Shown here: positions 44,743 through 54,942 of the stretch, in pieces | How positions within the stretch are numbered: the stretch's first letter is position 1 | How the letters are laid out: each line of letters starts with the position of its first letter | NCBI RefSeq assembly: GCF_010731755.1 | Contig: NZ_AP022589.1 | Span: 2,914,001 to 2,978,000, forward strand | From: Mycolicibacter minnesotensis | GTDB lineage: Bacteria; Actinomycetota; Actinomycetes; Mycobacteriales; Mycobacteriaceae | Length of the DNA stretch: 64,000 nucleotides | Direction of reading: 5' to 3' | Made by a program: the position numbers and the translations under genes | The notes under the pieces: model-generated | The model's database searches: none | What the model saw: only the letters and a program-made list of their open reading frames with translations | What the model was told of the DNA's origin: nothing

Positions 44743-46623
44743 GTGCCAAGACCCGCCCGCCGTGCCCGTGTCACGGCGGGGGCTCTGGCTTCGGCGACGC
44801 TGATGTTGGTGTCGGCGTGCACGGTGAATCCGCCCCCGGCGCCGCAGAGCACCGAGACGCCGAAGAGCGTGGCGCCCCCGCCTCAGCGGATCAGCCAGAT
44901 CATCATGGGCATCGACTCCATCGGCGCGGGCTTCAACCCCCACCTGCGCTCCGACCTGTCGGCGGTCACCGCGGCGATCAGCGCGTTGGTGTTGCCCAGC
45001 GCGTTTCGGCCTATCCCGGACTCCAGCACGGCGACCGGGTCGCGGTGGGAGATGGACCCCACCCTGTTGGTGTCGGCCAAGGTGACCGCCGAGGCGCCGT
45101 TCACGGTGACCTACCGGATCCGTCCCGAGGCGTCCTGGACGGACAATGCGCCGATCGCCGCCGACGACTTCTGGTACCTGTGGCAGCAGATGGTCAGCCA
45201 GCCCGGCGTGGTCGATCCGGCCGGCTATGACCTGATCACCGGCGTGCACTCCGTCGAAGGTGGCAAGCAGGTGGTGGTCACCTTCGCCAAGCCGTACCCG
45301 GCCTGGCGGGAGCTGTTCAGCAATATCGTGCCGGCGCACATCATCAAGGACGTGCCCGGCGGTTTTCCGGCCGGCCTGGCTCGGGCGCTGCCGGTCACCG
45401 GTGGCCAATTCCGGGTGGAGAACATCGACCCGCAGCGCGACGCGATCCTGCTTGCCCGCAATGACCGCTACTGGGGTCCGCCTGCCAAGCCTGACCTGGT
45501 CTTGTTCCGCCGCGCAGGATCTGCGGCGGCGTTGGCCGACTCCATTCGCAATGGTGACACCCAGGTGGCCCAGGTGCACGGTGGTTCGGCGGCATTCGCC
45601 CAGCTGTCGGTGATCCCCAGCGTGCAGACCACCAGGGTGGTTACGCCCCGGATTATGCAGCTCGCACTGCGGGCCGCCGAACCCAAACTGACTGATGTGC
45701 GGGTGCGCCGGGCGCTGCTGGGGCTGCTCGACGTGGGTCTGCTGGCCACGGTGGGGGCCGGCAGTGACAACACCGTCACGCTGGATCAGGCGCAGATCCG
45801 CGCCCCCAGTGACCCCGGCTACGTGCCGACCGCACCGCCGGCCATGTCTGAAGGGGCCGCGTTGGCACTGCTGCAGGCGGCCGGCTACCGGATCGAAAAG
45901 GACGCGCCCCCGTCTGCGCTCGTGCCGCCGGCGGGCGGCGCCACCGGTGTGCCACATCCGCCGGAGATCACCCGCGGGCGGATCAGCAAGGGCGGGGAGC
46001 AGCTGTCGCTGGTCATCGGGGTGGCGGCCAACGACCCGACCTCGCAGGCCGTGGCCAGCACCGCGGCAGATCAGCTGCGCAATGTCGGCATCGCCGCCAC
46101 CGTGTTGGCGCTGGACCCCGTGAAGCTCTATCGGGACGCCCTGGCCACCCATCAGGTGGACGCGATCGTCGGCTGGCAGCAGGCCGGCGGTGACCTGGCG
46201 ACACTGTTGGCGTCACGCTATGGCTGCGGTGCGCTGACGCCCCTGGCTGTGCCCACCGCGGAAGGGCCGGTACCGACGCCGTCGGCTCCGCAGTCGTCGG
46301 CGCCCGCACTGGCACCGCCCACGACGTCGAAGGTTCCGCCGCGGCCCGCTCCCGGGGCGTTGGTGCAGGCGCCGTCGAATATCACCGGGGTCTGCGACCA
46401 TGCCATCCAGGCGGAGATCGATGCGGCCCTTGAGGGCAGCAAACCCATCAGCGAAGTGATCGCCGCGGTGGAGCCACGACTGTGGAACATGGCGACGGTG
46501 CTGCCGATTCTGCAGGACACCACGATCGTCGCTGTCGGTCCGAGCGTCACCAACGTCAGCCTCACCGGCGCGGTGCCGGTGGGCATCGTGGGTGGGGCCG
46601 GAAACTGGGTGAAGCTCCCCTGA
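44743..46623 (+). CDS. lpqW: Lipoprotein LpqW, family 5 solute-binding fold
   Basis: A 626-residue lipoprotein: lipobox LVSAC near residue 25, then a family 5 extracellular solute-binding protein fold ([39 protein letters not shown]). LpqW controls the split between PIM and lipomannan/LAM synthesis together with PimE-pathway enzymes, and pimE lies upstream in this window. GTG 44743 is 7 nt after TACCCT (leaderless); GTG 44737 is possible. Residues 535-570 are Pro/Ala rich. Confidence 0.92.
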   Translation: MPRPARRARVTAGALASATLMLVSACTVNPPPAPQSTETPKSVAPPPQRISQIIMGIDSIGAGFNPHLRSDLSAVTAAISALVLPSAFRPIPDSSTATGSRWEMDPTLLVSAKVTAEAPFTVTYRIRPEASWTDNAPIAADDFWYLWQQMVSQPGVVDPAGYDLITGVHSVEGGKQVVVTFAKPYPAWRELFSNIVPAHIIKDVPGGFPAGLARALPVTGGQFRVENIDPQRDAILLARNDRYWGPPAKPDLVLFRRAGSAAALADSIRNGDTQVAQVHGGSAAFAQLSVIPSVQTTRVVTPRIMQLALRAAEPKLTDVRVRRALLGLLDVGLLATVGAGSDNTVTLDQAQIRAPSDPGYVPTAPPAMSEGAALALLQAAGYRIEKDAPPSALVPPAGGATGVPHPPEITRGRISKGGEQLSLVIGVAANDPTSQAVASTAADQLRNVGIAATVLALDPVKLYRDALATHQVDAIVGWQQAGGDLATLLASRYGCGALTPLAVPTAEGPVPTPSAPQSSAPALAPPTTSKVPPRPAPGALVQAPSNITGVCDHAIQAEIDAALEGSKPISEVIAAVEPRLWNMATVLPILQDTTIVAVGPSVTNVSLTGAVPVGIVGGAGNWVKLP

Positions 46624-46721
46624 TTCTCAGCAGGGGCAATAGGCGCTGGAGCTGGTGAGACGGTTGGGGCGCGGGGGGTGGAATCGCCTCAAGCCGGCGG
46701 GAACCGGCATTCACTGAAGTC

Positions 46722-46749
46722 TTGTGCACAGACAATTCTTGGGTAAGAT
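46722..46749 (+). promoter_or_regulatory. SigA-like promoter for secreted protein gene
   Basis: TTGTGC (46722-46727), 16-nt spacer, TAAGAT (46744-46749); a 39-nt leader would precede the GTG at 46789, which has its own SD. Confidence 0.55.
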
Positions 46750-46788
46750 TAAGCAACCTGCGCGCGCAACGACGGAGGGGGATTGCCC

Positions 46789-47673
46789 GTGAAGTACCTC
46801 GCTCACCGCTTCGCCACTGTGGCCGCCGCAGCTCTGACTGTCGGCGGCCTCGTCACAGGGCTGACGTCGATGACCCCGTCCCTGCCCGACGTGCAGATCC
46901 GCGATTTCGACCTGGCCGCGGCACACATCGACCTCAACCCGGCACTCGACATCGTCGAGAACCACGTGCGGCCGGACTACCTGGGCGGTGGCGGCGCCGA
47001 CGGTCCGCACATCGACCTGGGCGACCTGTTCTTCGGCGGCGGTGACGACGCCCTCGGTGTCGGCTCGGCGTTCTCCGCCGGCGAGCTCAGCGAGGTGCTG
47101 CTGAATCAGCTGGCGGGCGGCAACTTCGACCCGCAGGAACTGCCGCTGGGGGTGCCGTACACTCCCAGCCTCGGCAGTGTGCAACTCCCCTCGGGCGGCC
47201 TGTTCCCGGGTGGGACTGAACAAGCCATCAACGCCGCCGCGGCTGACGCGGTGGCCAACTTCGGCGTTTTCCTGCAAGGGCTGCCCGACCCGCAGCAGCT
47301 GCTCAGCACCGCCGTGATCACGGCACAGTTGGGGTTCAACACCGCGCTTGTGGCAGCCCAACAGGCCGCGGTCGATCGGCTGTTCGGCGACAGTCCCGAG
47401 ATCAACGACGCCGTGAACTGGATCTTCAGTGTCAACAACACGGTGTTGGCACAGAACGAGGAATCGTTCAACAACCTGTTCGGTATCAGTTTTGACCCCA
47501 GGGAGAGCCTGCTCGGGCACTTCGACCCGCAGATCATCGAGGCTGACTGGGCCGCCACGCTGGGTTTCAACACCGATGATTTCAACGAGATCGTCGAGGC
47601 CATCCAGTCCGACAACCTCATGCTGCTGCTGGGCAGCATCGACTGGGAGGACCTGTTCGGCGGCCTGTTCTGA
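46789..47673 (+). CDS. Secreted mycobacterial protein of unknown function
   Basis: A 294-residue exported protein. The signal is FATVAAAALTVGGLVTGLTS (about residues 8-27). The mature part is acidic, with a Gly-rich patch (YLGGGGADG) and repeated short hydrophobic segments. It resembles no family I can name; the style (NFGVFLQGLPDPQQLL) recalls mycobacterial surface proteins related to PE/PPE downstream regions, but no PE or PPE domain is present. GTG 46789 has GGAGG upstream. It lies between lpqW and mshB. Confidence 0.75.
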   Translation: MKYLAHRFATVAAAALTVGGLVTGLTSMTPSLPDVQIRDFDLAAAHIDLNPALDIVENHVRPDYLGGGGADGPHIDLGDLFFGGGDDALGVGSAFSAGELSEVLLNQLAGGNFDPQELPLGVPYTPSLGSVQLPSGGLFPGGTEQAINAAAADAVANFGVFLQGLPDPQQLLSTAVITAQLGFNTALVAAQQAAVDRLFGDSPEINDAVNWIFSVNNTVLAQNEESFNNLFGISFDPRESLLGHFDPQIIEADWAATLGFNTDDFNEIVEAIQSDNLMLLLGSIDWEDLFGGLF

Positions 47674-47724
47674 GCGGACCCAGGCCCTCCGGTCGCTTCG
47701 CCGGTGCGGCGGTAGGGTTTTGGC

Positions 47725-48645
47725 GTGTCCGATCGGATTCCACGACTGTTGTTCGTGCATGCCCACCCTGACGACGAAACCCTGACCACCGGGGCCACCA
47801 TCGCCCACTACGCCGCCCGCGGCGCCCAGGTGCACGTGGTGACCTGCACGTTGGGAGAAGAGGGCGAGGTCATCGGGGACCGTTGGGCGCACCTGACTGT
47901 GGATCAGGCCGATCAGCTGGGTGGTTACCGCATCGGTGAACTGACCGCGGCACTGCACGCGTTGGGGGCGGGGCCGCCGCAGTTCCTCGGTGGGGCGGGG
48001 CGCTGGCGCGACTCGGGGATGACGGGCACCCCGGCACGACGACAGCAGCGCTTCATCGACGCCGAGGACACCGAGACCGTCGCTGAGCTTGCGGCCGTGA
48101 TCCGGCGGCTGCGCCCCCACGTGGTCGTCAGCTATGACCCCAGCGGAGGCTACGGCCATCCCGACCACGTGCACGCCCACCGTGTGACCACTGCGGCGGT
48201 AGCCGCAGCCGAAGCCGGTGGCATCGACGCCAGCTGGGCCACCCCGAAGTTCTACTGGACGGTGAGCGCCGGCAGTGCCCGGCGAGCCGCCCTGCGGGGA
48301 CTGCGTGACGCCGATCTGCTGCCGTCATGGACGCTGCCGGCCGACGGGCCCGATTCGGAGGCGTTCGGGGATTTCCCCGACCGGCGGATCGACGCGGTGA
48401 TCGAGGCCGCAGAGTCTCGCGGCGCCAAGACGGCGGCCATGCGCGCCCATGCCACGCAGATCACCGTCGGCCCCACCGGGCGGGCGTTCGCGTTGTCGAA
48501 CAATGTCGCCCAGCCGATCCTGGACAGCGAGCACTATGTGTTGGCAGGTGGCGCGTCCGGACCGCGCGATGCCCGGGGCTGGGAAACCGATCTGCTGGCC
48601 GGACTTCAGCTCGGGGACGGCGGCCACACGGTAGGCTCCTGCTGA
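47725..48645 (+). CDS. mshB: GlcNAc-Ins deacetylase MshB (mycothiol synthesis)
   Basis: A 306-residue zinc deacetylase of the LmbE family (303 in M. tuberculosis). [19 protein letters not shown] supplies the His-Pro-Asp-Asp metal and catalytic site; the second His is in [10 protein letters not shown] (about residue 145). It removes acetate from GlcNAc-inositol in mycothiol synthesis. GTG 47725 is 6 nt after TAGGGT (leaderless). Confidence 0.96.
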   Translation: MSDRIPRLLFVHAHPDDETLTTGATIAHYAARGAQVHVVTCTLGEEGEVIGDRWAHLTVDQADQLGGYRIGELTAALHALGAGPPQFLGGAGRWRDSGMTGTPARRQQRFIDAEDTETVAELAAVIRRLRPHVVVSYDPSGGYGHPDHVHAHRVTTAAVAAAEAGGIDASWATPKFYWTVSAGSARRAALRGLRDADLLPSWTLPADGPDSEAFGDFPDRRIDAVIEAAESRGAKTAAMRAHATQITVGPTGRAFALSNNVAQPILDSEHYVLAGGASGPRDARGWETDLLAGLQLGDGGHTVGSC

Positions 48646-48686
48646 GCAAGATCCTCGATGTAACGCAAGGGCTAGGTGGTTTAGGC

Positions 48687-48794
48687 ATGGATCCCGATCT
48701 GGACCCGAACTTGGAGCACTGGCAGTGGTGGCTCGACAGTTACCAATGGATGGTCGGTTCAATGGTCAGCCAGCTGGAGAGCATCCCGACTTGA
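48687..48794 (+). CDS. Predicted 35-residue Trp-rich small protein
   Basis: ATG 48687 to TGA 48794 reads MDPDLDPNLEHWQWWLDSYQ then [15 protein letters not shown]: four Trp in 35 residues, acidic N-terminus, amphipathic helix. The stop overlaps a TTG start of the membrane protein gene (TTGA, 48791-48794), as other overlapping genes in this window do. SD is weak (TAGG). I do not know a family; it could be a small membrane-associated partner of the next protein. Confidence 0.5.
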   Translation: MDPDLDPNLEHWQWWLDSYQWMVGSMVSQLESIPT

Positions 48795-49234
48795 GCCCGG
48801 TCGCGTCGCTCACCGAGCCCGCGATGCCTACCGATACGCCGAGCCCGGCGTTCCACTTCGCCGTACTGGGCCTGCTCGCCGTCGACGGCGTGCTGTGCGC
48901 CATTGCCACGGCACTGATGTTGCCCGCGCATATCGGTGCCGTGCCCTTTCCGCTCAGCGCGCTGATCGGAGGGCTGGTCAACGCGGGGCTGGTCTGGGTT
49001 GCGGACCGGTGCACGACGTCGCTGCGGTTGGCTGCGCTGCCGCTGTGGTCCTGGTTGTTGACCATCGCCGTGCTGACCCTGGGCGGCCCGGGCGATGACC
49101 TGATCTTCGCCGACCGCGGTGTGATGGCCTACGGCGTGCTGCTCATGATTGTGCTCGGCAGTGCGCCACCCGGGTGGGTGCTGTGGCGACGCCGAGAAGA
49201 GCTCGCCGCACTGTCGACGACCAGGAGAGCCTGA
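48791..49234 (+). CDS. Small integral membrane protein (Rv1171-like)
   Basis: A 147-residue protein with four predicted helices: [60 protein letters not shown] and [25 protein letters not shown] 48791 overlaps the small ORF and gives the length of Rv1171 (146); ATG 48824 is the alternative. The function is unknown; position between mshB and fbiC is conserved. Confidence 0.82.
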   Translation: MSPVASLTEPAMPTDTPSPAFHFAVLGLLAVDGVLCAIATALMLPAHIGAVPFPLSALIGGLVNAGLVWVADRCTTSLRLAALPLWSWLLTIAVLTLGGPGDDLIFADRGVMAYGVLLMIVLGSAPPGWVLWRRREELAALSTTRRA

Positions 49235-49301
49235 CCGGCAGCGTAGCCCGGCGTGCGCTCGCGTGCGCGATCGGCGCGGCCGCTACTGTGGCTACTATGG
49301 C

Positions 49302-51848
49302 ATGCGCGAGATTCCGGGTGCGGGTGACGCGCGGATGACGAACTCGTCGGCACTGCGCCGGGTACTGCGACGGGCCCGCGACGGCGTGCTCCTGAACCCC
49401 GACGAAACCACCATCGCGATGACTGCGCGTGGCGAGGACCTGGCCGATCTGTGCGCCAGTGCCGCCCGCGTCCGAGACGCTGGACTGGTGTCGGGTGGCC
49501 GGCGTGGTCCGGGTGGCCGGCTTCCGGTCAGCTACTCGCGCAAGGTGTTCATCCCGGTGACCCACCTGTGCCGCGACACCTGCCATTACTGCACCTTTGT
49601 CACCGTCCCCGGTGTGCTGCGCGCCCAGGGCAAGCAGATGTATCTGGGGCCCGACGAGATTCTCGAGGTCGCCCGCCGCGGAGCCGAGTTGGGCTGCAAG
49701 GAGGCACTGTTCACCCTGGGGGACCGGCCCGAGGAGCGCTGGCCCGAGGCGCGACAGTGGCTCGACGAAAGCGGTTACGACAGCACGCTGGCCTACGTCC
49801 GTGCGATGGCCATCCGGGTGCTGGAGGAGACGGGCCTGCTGCCGCACCTGAATCCGGGCGTGATGAGCTGGTCGGAGATGTCTCGGCTCAAGCCAGTGGC
49901 GCCGTCGATGGGCATGATGCTCGAGACCACCTCGCGGCGGTTGTTCGAGACCAAGGGCCTGGCCCACTACGGCAGCCCGGACAAGGACCCGGTGGTGCGC
50001 CTGCGCACGCTGGCCGACGCGGGCCGACTCTCGATTCCGTTCACCACCGGCCTGTTGGTGGGTATCGGCGAGACGCTGGAAGAACGGTCGGACACCTTGC
50101 ATGCGATCCGCAAGGTGCACAAGGAGTTCGGGCACATCCAAGAAGTGATCGTGCAGAACTTCCGGGCCAAGGAACACACCGCGATGGCATCGGTGCCTGA
50201 CACGGGTTTCGAGGACTTCCTCGCCACGGTGGCAGCCACCCGACTGGTGCTGGGCCCCAAGATGCGGGTGCAGGCGCCACCGAACCTGGTGTCGGCCGAC
50301 GAATGCCTGGCGCTGATCGGCGCCGGGGTGGACGACTGGGGCGGGGTGTCGCCACTGACCCCCGATCACGTCAACCCCGAACGGCCCTGGCCGGCGCTGG
50401 ACGACTTGGCCGCGGTCACCGAGCAGGCCGGCTATGACTTGGTGCAGCGGCTCACCGCCCAGCCCGATTATGTGCAGGCCGGTGCCGCGTGGATCGATCC
50501 GCGGGTGCGCCCGCACGTCGAGGCGCTCGCCGACCCGGACACCGGCTGGGCGCGCGACATCAACCCCGTCGGGCGGGCCTGGCAGGAGCCCGACGAGGTG
50601 CAGTCGGCCGGGCGGATCGACCTGCACACCGCGATCGATGTCGACGGCCGGGCCACCGACACCCGAAGTGACCTGGGCAGTGCCTTCGGGGACTGGGAGT
50701 CGATCCGTGAGCAGATCCACCAGCTGGCGGCCCGTGCGCCTGAACGCGTCGACACCGACGTGCTGGCGGCGTTGCGGGCGGCTGAACGGGACCCGGGCGG
50801 CTGCACCGACGCCCAGTACCTGGCGCTGGCCACCGCAGACGGCCCGGCCATGGATGCTGTTGCAGCACTGGCCGATTCGCTGCGCCGCGATGCCGTAGGC
50901 GATGACGTGACCTACGTGGTCAATCGCAACATCAACTTCACCAACATTTGCTACGTTGGCTGCCGATTCTGCGCGTTCGCGCAGCGTAAGGGCGACGCCG
51001 ACGCCTTCTCTCTGTCGAACGCCGAGGTCGGCGAGCGTGCCTACGAGGCGCACCTGGCCGGCGCCACCGAGGTGTGCATGCAGGGCGGGATCGATCCAGA
51101 GCTACCGGTCACCGGCTACGCCGACCTGGTTCGGGCGGTCAAAGCCCGGGTGCCGTCGATGCACGTGCACGCCTTCTCGCCGATGGAGATCACCAATGGG
51201 GTGTCCAAGAGCGGTCTGAGTGTTCGCGAATGGCTGATCAGCCTGCGCGAGGCGGGACTGGGCAGTATCCCCGGCACCGCCGCGGAGATCCTCGACGACG
51301 AGATCCGTTGGGTGCTGACCAAGGGCAAACTGCCCACCTCGATGTGGGTCGAGGTGGTCAGCACCGCGCACGAGGTGGGACTGCGGTCCAGCTCGACGAT
51401 GATGTATGGCCACATCGACTCGCCGCGGCACTGGATCGGACACATGCGGGTGCTGCGTGGAATACAAGACCGCACAGGTGGTTTCACCGAATTCGTACCG
51501 CTTCCGTTCGTGCACCAGAGTTCGCCGCTGTACCTGGCCGGGGGAGCGCGGCCGGGTCCGACTCATCGGGATAACCGGGCCGTGCACGCGTTGGCGCGCA
51601 TCATGTTGCACGGCCGAATTCCCAACATCCAGACCAGCTGGGTCAAACTCGGTGTCGAGCGCACCCAGGTGATGCTCAACGGCGGAGCCAACGACCTGGG
51701 CGGCACGCTGATGGAAGAGACCATCTCCCGGATGGCCGGTTCCGAATACGGGTCGGCCAAGACCATCGCGGAGCTGACGACCATCGCCGAGGGGATCGGC
51801 CGCCCGGCCCGCCAGCGCGCCACCGACTACGCGCCGCTGCCGGTCTAG
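49302..51848 (+). CDS. fbiC: 7,8-didemethyl-8-hydroxy-5-deazariboflavin (FO) synthase FbiC
   Basis: An 848-residue fusion of two radical SAM modules (CofG and CofH) that makes the F420 chromophore from tyrosine and the flavin precursor. The first Fe-S motif is CRDTCHYC (about residue 89), the second CYVGCRFC (about 549). Both modules are complete (856 residues in M. tuberculosis). ATG 49302 ([18 protein letters not shown]) is used; ATG 49335 is an alternative. TACTAT (49293-49298) just upstream may be a promoter box. F420 users such as the Rv1155-like protein are in the same window. Confidence 0.96.
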   Translation: MREIPGAGDARMTNSSALRRVLRRARDGVLLNPDETTIAMTARGEDLADLCASAARVRDAGLVSGGRRGPGGRLPVSYSRKVFIPVTHLCRDTCHYCTFVTVPGVLRAQGKQMYLGPDEILEVARRGAELGCKEALFTLGDRPEERWPEARQWLDESGYDSTLAYVRAMAIRVLEETGLLPHLNPGVMSWSEMSRLKPVAPSMGMMLETTSRRLFETKGLAHYGSPDKDPVVRLRTLADAGRLSIPFTTGLLVGIGETLEERSDTLHAIRKVHKEFGHIQEVIVQNFRAKEHTAMASVPDTGFEDFLATVAATRLVLGPKMRVQAPPNLVSADECLALIGAGVDDWGGVSPLTPDHVNPERPWPALDDLAAVTEQAGYDLVQRLTAQPDYVQAGAAWIDPRVRPHVEALADPDTGWARDINPVGRAWQEPDEVQSAGRIDLHTAIDVDGRATDTRSDLGSAFGDWESIREQIHQLAARAPERVDTDVLAALRAAERDPGGCTDAQYLALATADGPAMDAVAALADSLRRDAVGDDVTYVVNRNINFTNICYVGCRFCAFAQRKGDADAFSLSNAEVGERAYEAHLAGATEVCMQGGIDPELPVTGYADLVRAVKARVPSMHVHAFSPMEITNGVSKSGLSVREWLISLREAGLGSIPGTAAEILDDEIRWVLTKGKLPTSMWVEVVSTAHEVGLRSSSTMMYGHIDSPRHWIGHMRVLRGIQDRTGGFTEFVPLPFVHQSSPLYLAGGARPGPTHRDNRAVHALARIMLHGRIPNIQTSWVKLGVERTQVMLNGGANDLGGTLMEETISRMAGSEYGSAKTIAELTTIAEGIGRPARQRATDYAPLPV

Positions 51849-51860
51849 CCCTATCACGAC

Positions 51861-51903
51861 TTCGGCGCGGTTTCTCCCGCTGAGTGGGAGAATCCGCGCC
51901 GAA
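51861..51903. terminator. Bidirectional terminator between fbiC and PGRS gene A
   Basis: Arms 51861-51878 and 51886-51903 form an 18-bp stem with one mismatch (T opposite T) and a 7-nt loop. It lies between convergent genes. Confidence 0.8.
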
Positions 51904-51917
51904 ATCGCCTGAGATGA

Positions 51918-54851
51918 TCAGGCGGCCGGCGGACCCGACCAGCCGTTAGAGCCGGTGGTACCGGTCGCGCCGTCGGCACCGTTGCGGCCCAGGTTCCCGA
52001 CGCTGCCCTTATAGCCGCCCGAGGGTATTTCACCCGCAGCGCCTCTGGCTCCGCCGTTTCCGCCGGTTCCGCCGGTTCCCCCTACGCCGCCCGTGCCGCC
52101 TGCACCGTGCGCGCCATCGTTGCCGGCGCCGAGGGCGGTACCGCCTGCGCCGCCTGCGCCGCCTGCGCCGCCTGCGCCACCGTCCCCACCGGCTCCGCCG
52201 TCCCCGCCGTCCCCGCCGTTGCCGCTGATGCTGCAGCCGCAAATCCCCCTCCCGCTGCCGCCGGTGCCGCCGTTGCCGCCGTTTCCGCCGCCGTCGCCGT
52301 TTCCACCTGCGGCGCCGTTTCCGCCGGCTCCACCGATGCCGCCGTCGCCGCGGATCACACCGCCGGCTCCACCGGTCCCTCCGGATCCGCCCGCCCCTCC
52401 AGCCGTTCCGGCGGCGCCGTCTCCGCCCGTGCCGCCGTCTCCGCCGTAGCCGCCGGTGTTACCGATATTGCTGGTGGGATAACTCAGTGTCAGGGCGAAC
52501 CCGCCCCTACCGCCGTTGCCGCCGTTGGCGCCGGCGCCGCCGTCACCGCCGCGACCGCCGTCACCGCCGGTACCGAAATCGCTGCCCTGATCACCGCCGT
52601 TGCCCCCGGTGCCGCCGTTGCCGCCCGCGCCACCGTTGCCGCCGTCTCCGCCATCCCCGCCGTGAGCAGTGCTGCCATAGTTGACGGTGTCGGCGAGGGC
52701 GTCGCCGCCGCGTCCACCGTTGCCGCCGTTCGCGTGGTCAGCGCCGTTACCGCCGTCACCACCAGCACCGCCGTTGATGGTTCCAGGCCAGAACTGGGTC
52801 ATTTCTCCGGCTCCGCCGTTGCCGCCGTCGCCTCCGCGTTGGCCGAGGGTGCTGCCATCGCGACCGGCTGTGGCGTTTGAGCCATCTCCGCTGCCGTCAG
52901 GCGCGCCGTTCAACTTGCCGTTGGTCCCTCTTGGGGCGACGCCGGTCTGGTTGAAGGTGGGATTGACTCCGTTGGTGCCTGCTGCGCCGTTTCCGCCGGT
53001 GCCGCCGTTTCCGCCGGTGCCGATGTTGCCGGCTGCGCCGCCGTTGCCGGCGTTTCCGCCGGTGCCGCCGTTGCCGGATTGGGTGGGGTTGAGGGTGGTG
53101 AGGTAGCCGTTGCCGCCTGCGCCGCCGTTGCCGCCGTTGCCGCTGAGGGCGGTGTCGGATCCGCCGTAGAGACCGTTTGCGCCGGCTGTGCCGGTGGTGG
53201 TGCCGTGGCCGCCTTGGCCGCCGATTCCGATGGCTCCGGCGTTGCCGCCGATGCCTCCGTTTCCGCCGGTGCCGCCTTGGGTGGTTGCGTCGCCGGCGTT
53301 GCCGCCGTTGCCGGCGTTTCCGCCGGTGCCACTGTTGCCGCCGGCACCTCCGGTGCCGCCGTTTCCGTCAGCGGCGGCGGGGCGCAGTCCGAGGATTCCG
53401 GTCCGCCCGCCGGCACCGCCGTTGCCGCCTGCGCCGCCGTTGCCTCCGGCACCTCCGGTGCCGCCGTTTCCGCCGAGGCCACCGTTTCCGCCGGTGGCCG
53501 TGACTGTGCTGTCGACGGTGGTGCCATCGGGTGTGGTTCCTGCGGCCAGGCCGCCGTTGCCACCGTTTCCGCCGTCGCCGCCGGCGGTGCCCACGCCACC
53601 GGCACCGCCGGCGCCTCCGATACCACCGATACCGGCGGCTCCGAAGATCCCGGAGCGGCCTCCTGCGCCACCATCACCGCCGGCGCCTCCGGCGAAGCCG
53701 GATACGCCGTTGCCGCCGTTGCCGCCATTGCCGCCGTCACCACCGGTGGCGGTGGCACCGCTGAGGGCAGTGGCCGAGCCGCCCGCGGCGCCGTTGCCGC
53801 CGGCTGCCCCTGTTGCTCCGTCGCCACCGATGCCGCCGGCTCCGCCGAGGGCATTGGTGACACCGTCGTCGCTGAGGCTGTCTTGACCCAGGCCGCCGTG
53901 ACCACCGGCCTGGGCGCCGAGGTCGCTGAGTGCGCCGTCGGCGCCGTTGCCACCGGCCAGGCCTGCCGCGTTGAGTGCGGGCAAGAGCCCGCCGTCAGCG
54001 CCGTCGGCGGCCCGCCCGTCGAGGACCGGTGCGATTCCGTCAGCTCCCCGGCCACCGGCGCCGCCGGCCCCGCCGGTGCCACCAGCGCCGAACCAGAATC
54101 CACTGGCCCCGCCGTCGCCGCCGGCTCCTCCGGCCCCGCCGATGCCGTCGATACCGTCGAATCCGGTCCCGCCGGCTCCTCCGATGCCGCCATTGCCCAG
54201 CAGCCAGCCGCCTGCGCCGCCGTTGCCACCGATTCCGCCGGCGATCGCGGCATCAAGGCTGTCTAGGCCGGCCCCGCCGGCACCACCGTTGCCGATCCAG
54301 CCGGCGTCTCCGCCATCGGCGCCGGCTGCTCCGGCGCCGCCGTTGCCGAACAGGAAGCCGCCGTCGCCGAGGTCTCCGAAGATTCCCGAACTACCGAATA
54401 CTGAGTCGTTGGTTCCGGTGAAGCCGTCGATGCCGTTGCCGAGGAGCTCGCGGCCGAATAGGTAAACGTACGGGTCATTGATCACCGAGACGATCTGCGA
54501 GACAAAGGGATCGGCCAACACGGACTGGCCCGCACCGGTGACCGTCTCAACCAGCCACTGATCGAAGTCCGTCAGGGAACTACCGAAGGCCGCCCCCGCC
54601 AACGGGTCATTCCACGTCAGATCCAGGCTTTCCCACCAGGGCGTGGAGTCCCAGCCCGACGCCGACCACAGGGTCGGATCGAAAAGATCGGACAACCAGT
54701 CCCATTCATCAGCTTGAGCCGGCGGGGCCACCGCCGACCCCAACGCCAAAAACGCGCCCACACCCGCCGCAGCGCACCCACGCCGACCAGTCCCACGCGC
54801 ACCAACCCACCCCACGCTGGGACTGCCCTTCATACCCCGCCGACGCGCCAT
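51918..54851 (-). CDS. PGRS repeat protein A, signal peptide in place of PE domain
   Basis: A 977-residue protein. N-terminus: [15 protein letters not shown], a basic segment, hydrophobic [20 protein letters not shown] and a cleavage site after AQA, then about 110 residues rich in Trp and Asp ([20 protein letters not shown]), the linker [18 protein letters not shown], and then GGxGG-type repeats to the end (NGGAGGAGG). PE_PGRS proteins carry the same linker after a PE domain, which is absent. ATG 54851 follows GTGGTG and an SD TAGGAG. The first 1.9 kb are nearly the same as gene B. Open frames upstream and on the other strand are repeat artefacts. Likely a surface or secreted protein. Confidence 0.85.
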   Translation of the reverse strand: MARRRGMKGSPSVGWVGARGTGRRGCAAAGVGAFLALGSAVAPPAQADEWDWLSDLFDPTLWSASGWDSTPWWESLDLTWNDPLAGAAFGSSLTDFDQWLVETVTGAGQSVLADPFVSQIVSVINDPYVYLFGRELLGNGIDGFTGTNDSVFGSSGIFGDLGDGGFLFGNGGAGAAGADGGDAGWIGNGGAGGAGLDSLDAAIAGGIGGNGGAGGWLLGNGGIGGAGGTGFDGIDGIGGAGGAGGDGGASGFWFGAGGTGGAGGAGGRGADGIAPVLDGRAADGADGGLLPALNAAGLAGGNGADGALSDLGAQAGGHGGLGQDSLSDDGVTNALGGAGGIGGDGATGAAGGNGAAGGSATALSGATATGGDGGNGGNGGNGVSGFAGGAGGDGGAGGRSGIFGAAGIGGIGGAGGAGGVGTAGGDGGNGGNGGLAAGTTPDGTTVDSTVTATGGNGGLGGNGGTGGAGGNGGAGGNGGAGGRTGILGLRPAAADGNGGTGGAGGNSGTGGNAGNGGNAGDATTQGGTGGNGGIGGNAGAIGIGGQGGHGTTTGTAGANGLYGGSDTALSGNGGNGGAGGNGYLTTLNPTQSGNGGTGGNAGNGGAAGNIGTGGNGGTGGNGAAGTNGVNPTFNQTGVAPRGTNGKLNGAPDGSGDGSNATAGRDGSTLGQRGGDGGNGGAGEMTQFWPGTINGGAGGDGGNGADHANGGNGGRGGDALADTVNYGSTAHGGDGGDGGNGGAGGNGGTGGNGGDQGSDFGTGGDGGRGGDGGAGANGGNGGRGGFALTLSYPTSNIGNTGGYGGDGGTGGDGAAGTAGGAGGSGGTGGAGGVIRGDGGIGGAGGNGAAGGNGDGGGNGGNGGTGGSGRGICGCSISGNGGDGGDGGAGGDGGAGGAGGAGGAGGTALGAGNDGAHGAGGTGGVGGTGGTGGNGGARGAAGEIPSGGYKGSVGNLGRNGADGATGTTGSNGWSGPPAA

Positions 54852-54868
54852 CACCACTGCTCCTATCC
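52963..54868 (-). repeat. 1.9-kb duplicated segment (copy in PGRS gene A)
   Basis: Corresponds to 56636-58541 at a constant offset of 3673 bp, with few substitutions. It covers the first two thirds of the gene and 17 bp upstream of the start. Confidence 0.85.
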
Positions 54869-54893
54869 AAGATCTGCTGACATAACTTGAGTG

Positions 54894-54927
54894 AAAGGCC
54901 CTGCATGACATCGCATGCAGGGCCTTT
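54894..54927 (-). terminator. 14-bp hairpin between PGRS genes B and A
   Basis: AAAGGCCCTGCATG (54894-54907) pairs with 54914-54927 around 6 nt. It follows the stop of gene B by 15 bp on the minus strand and ends in TTTC. Confidence 0.85.
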
Positions 54928-54942
54928 CGCGTACCCGCGGGA

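Noticed and set aside
43460..44749. 429-codon minus-strand frame opposite typA
   Set aside because: Shadow of the typA coding strand with atypical composition.
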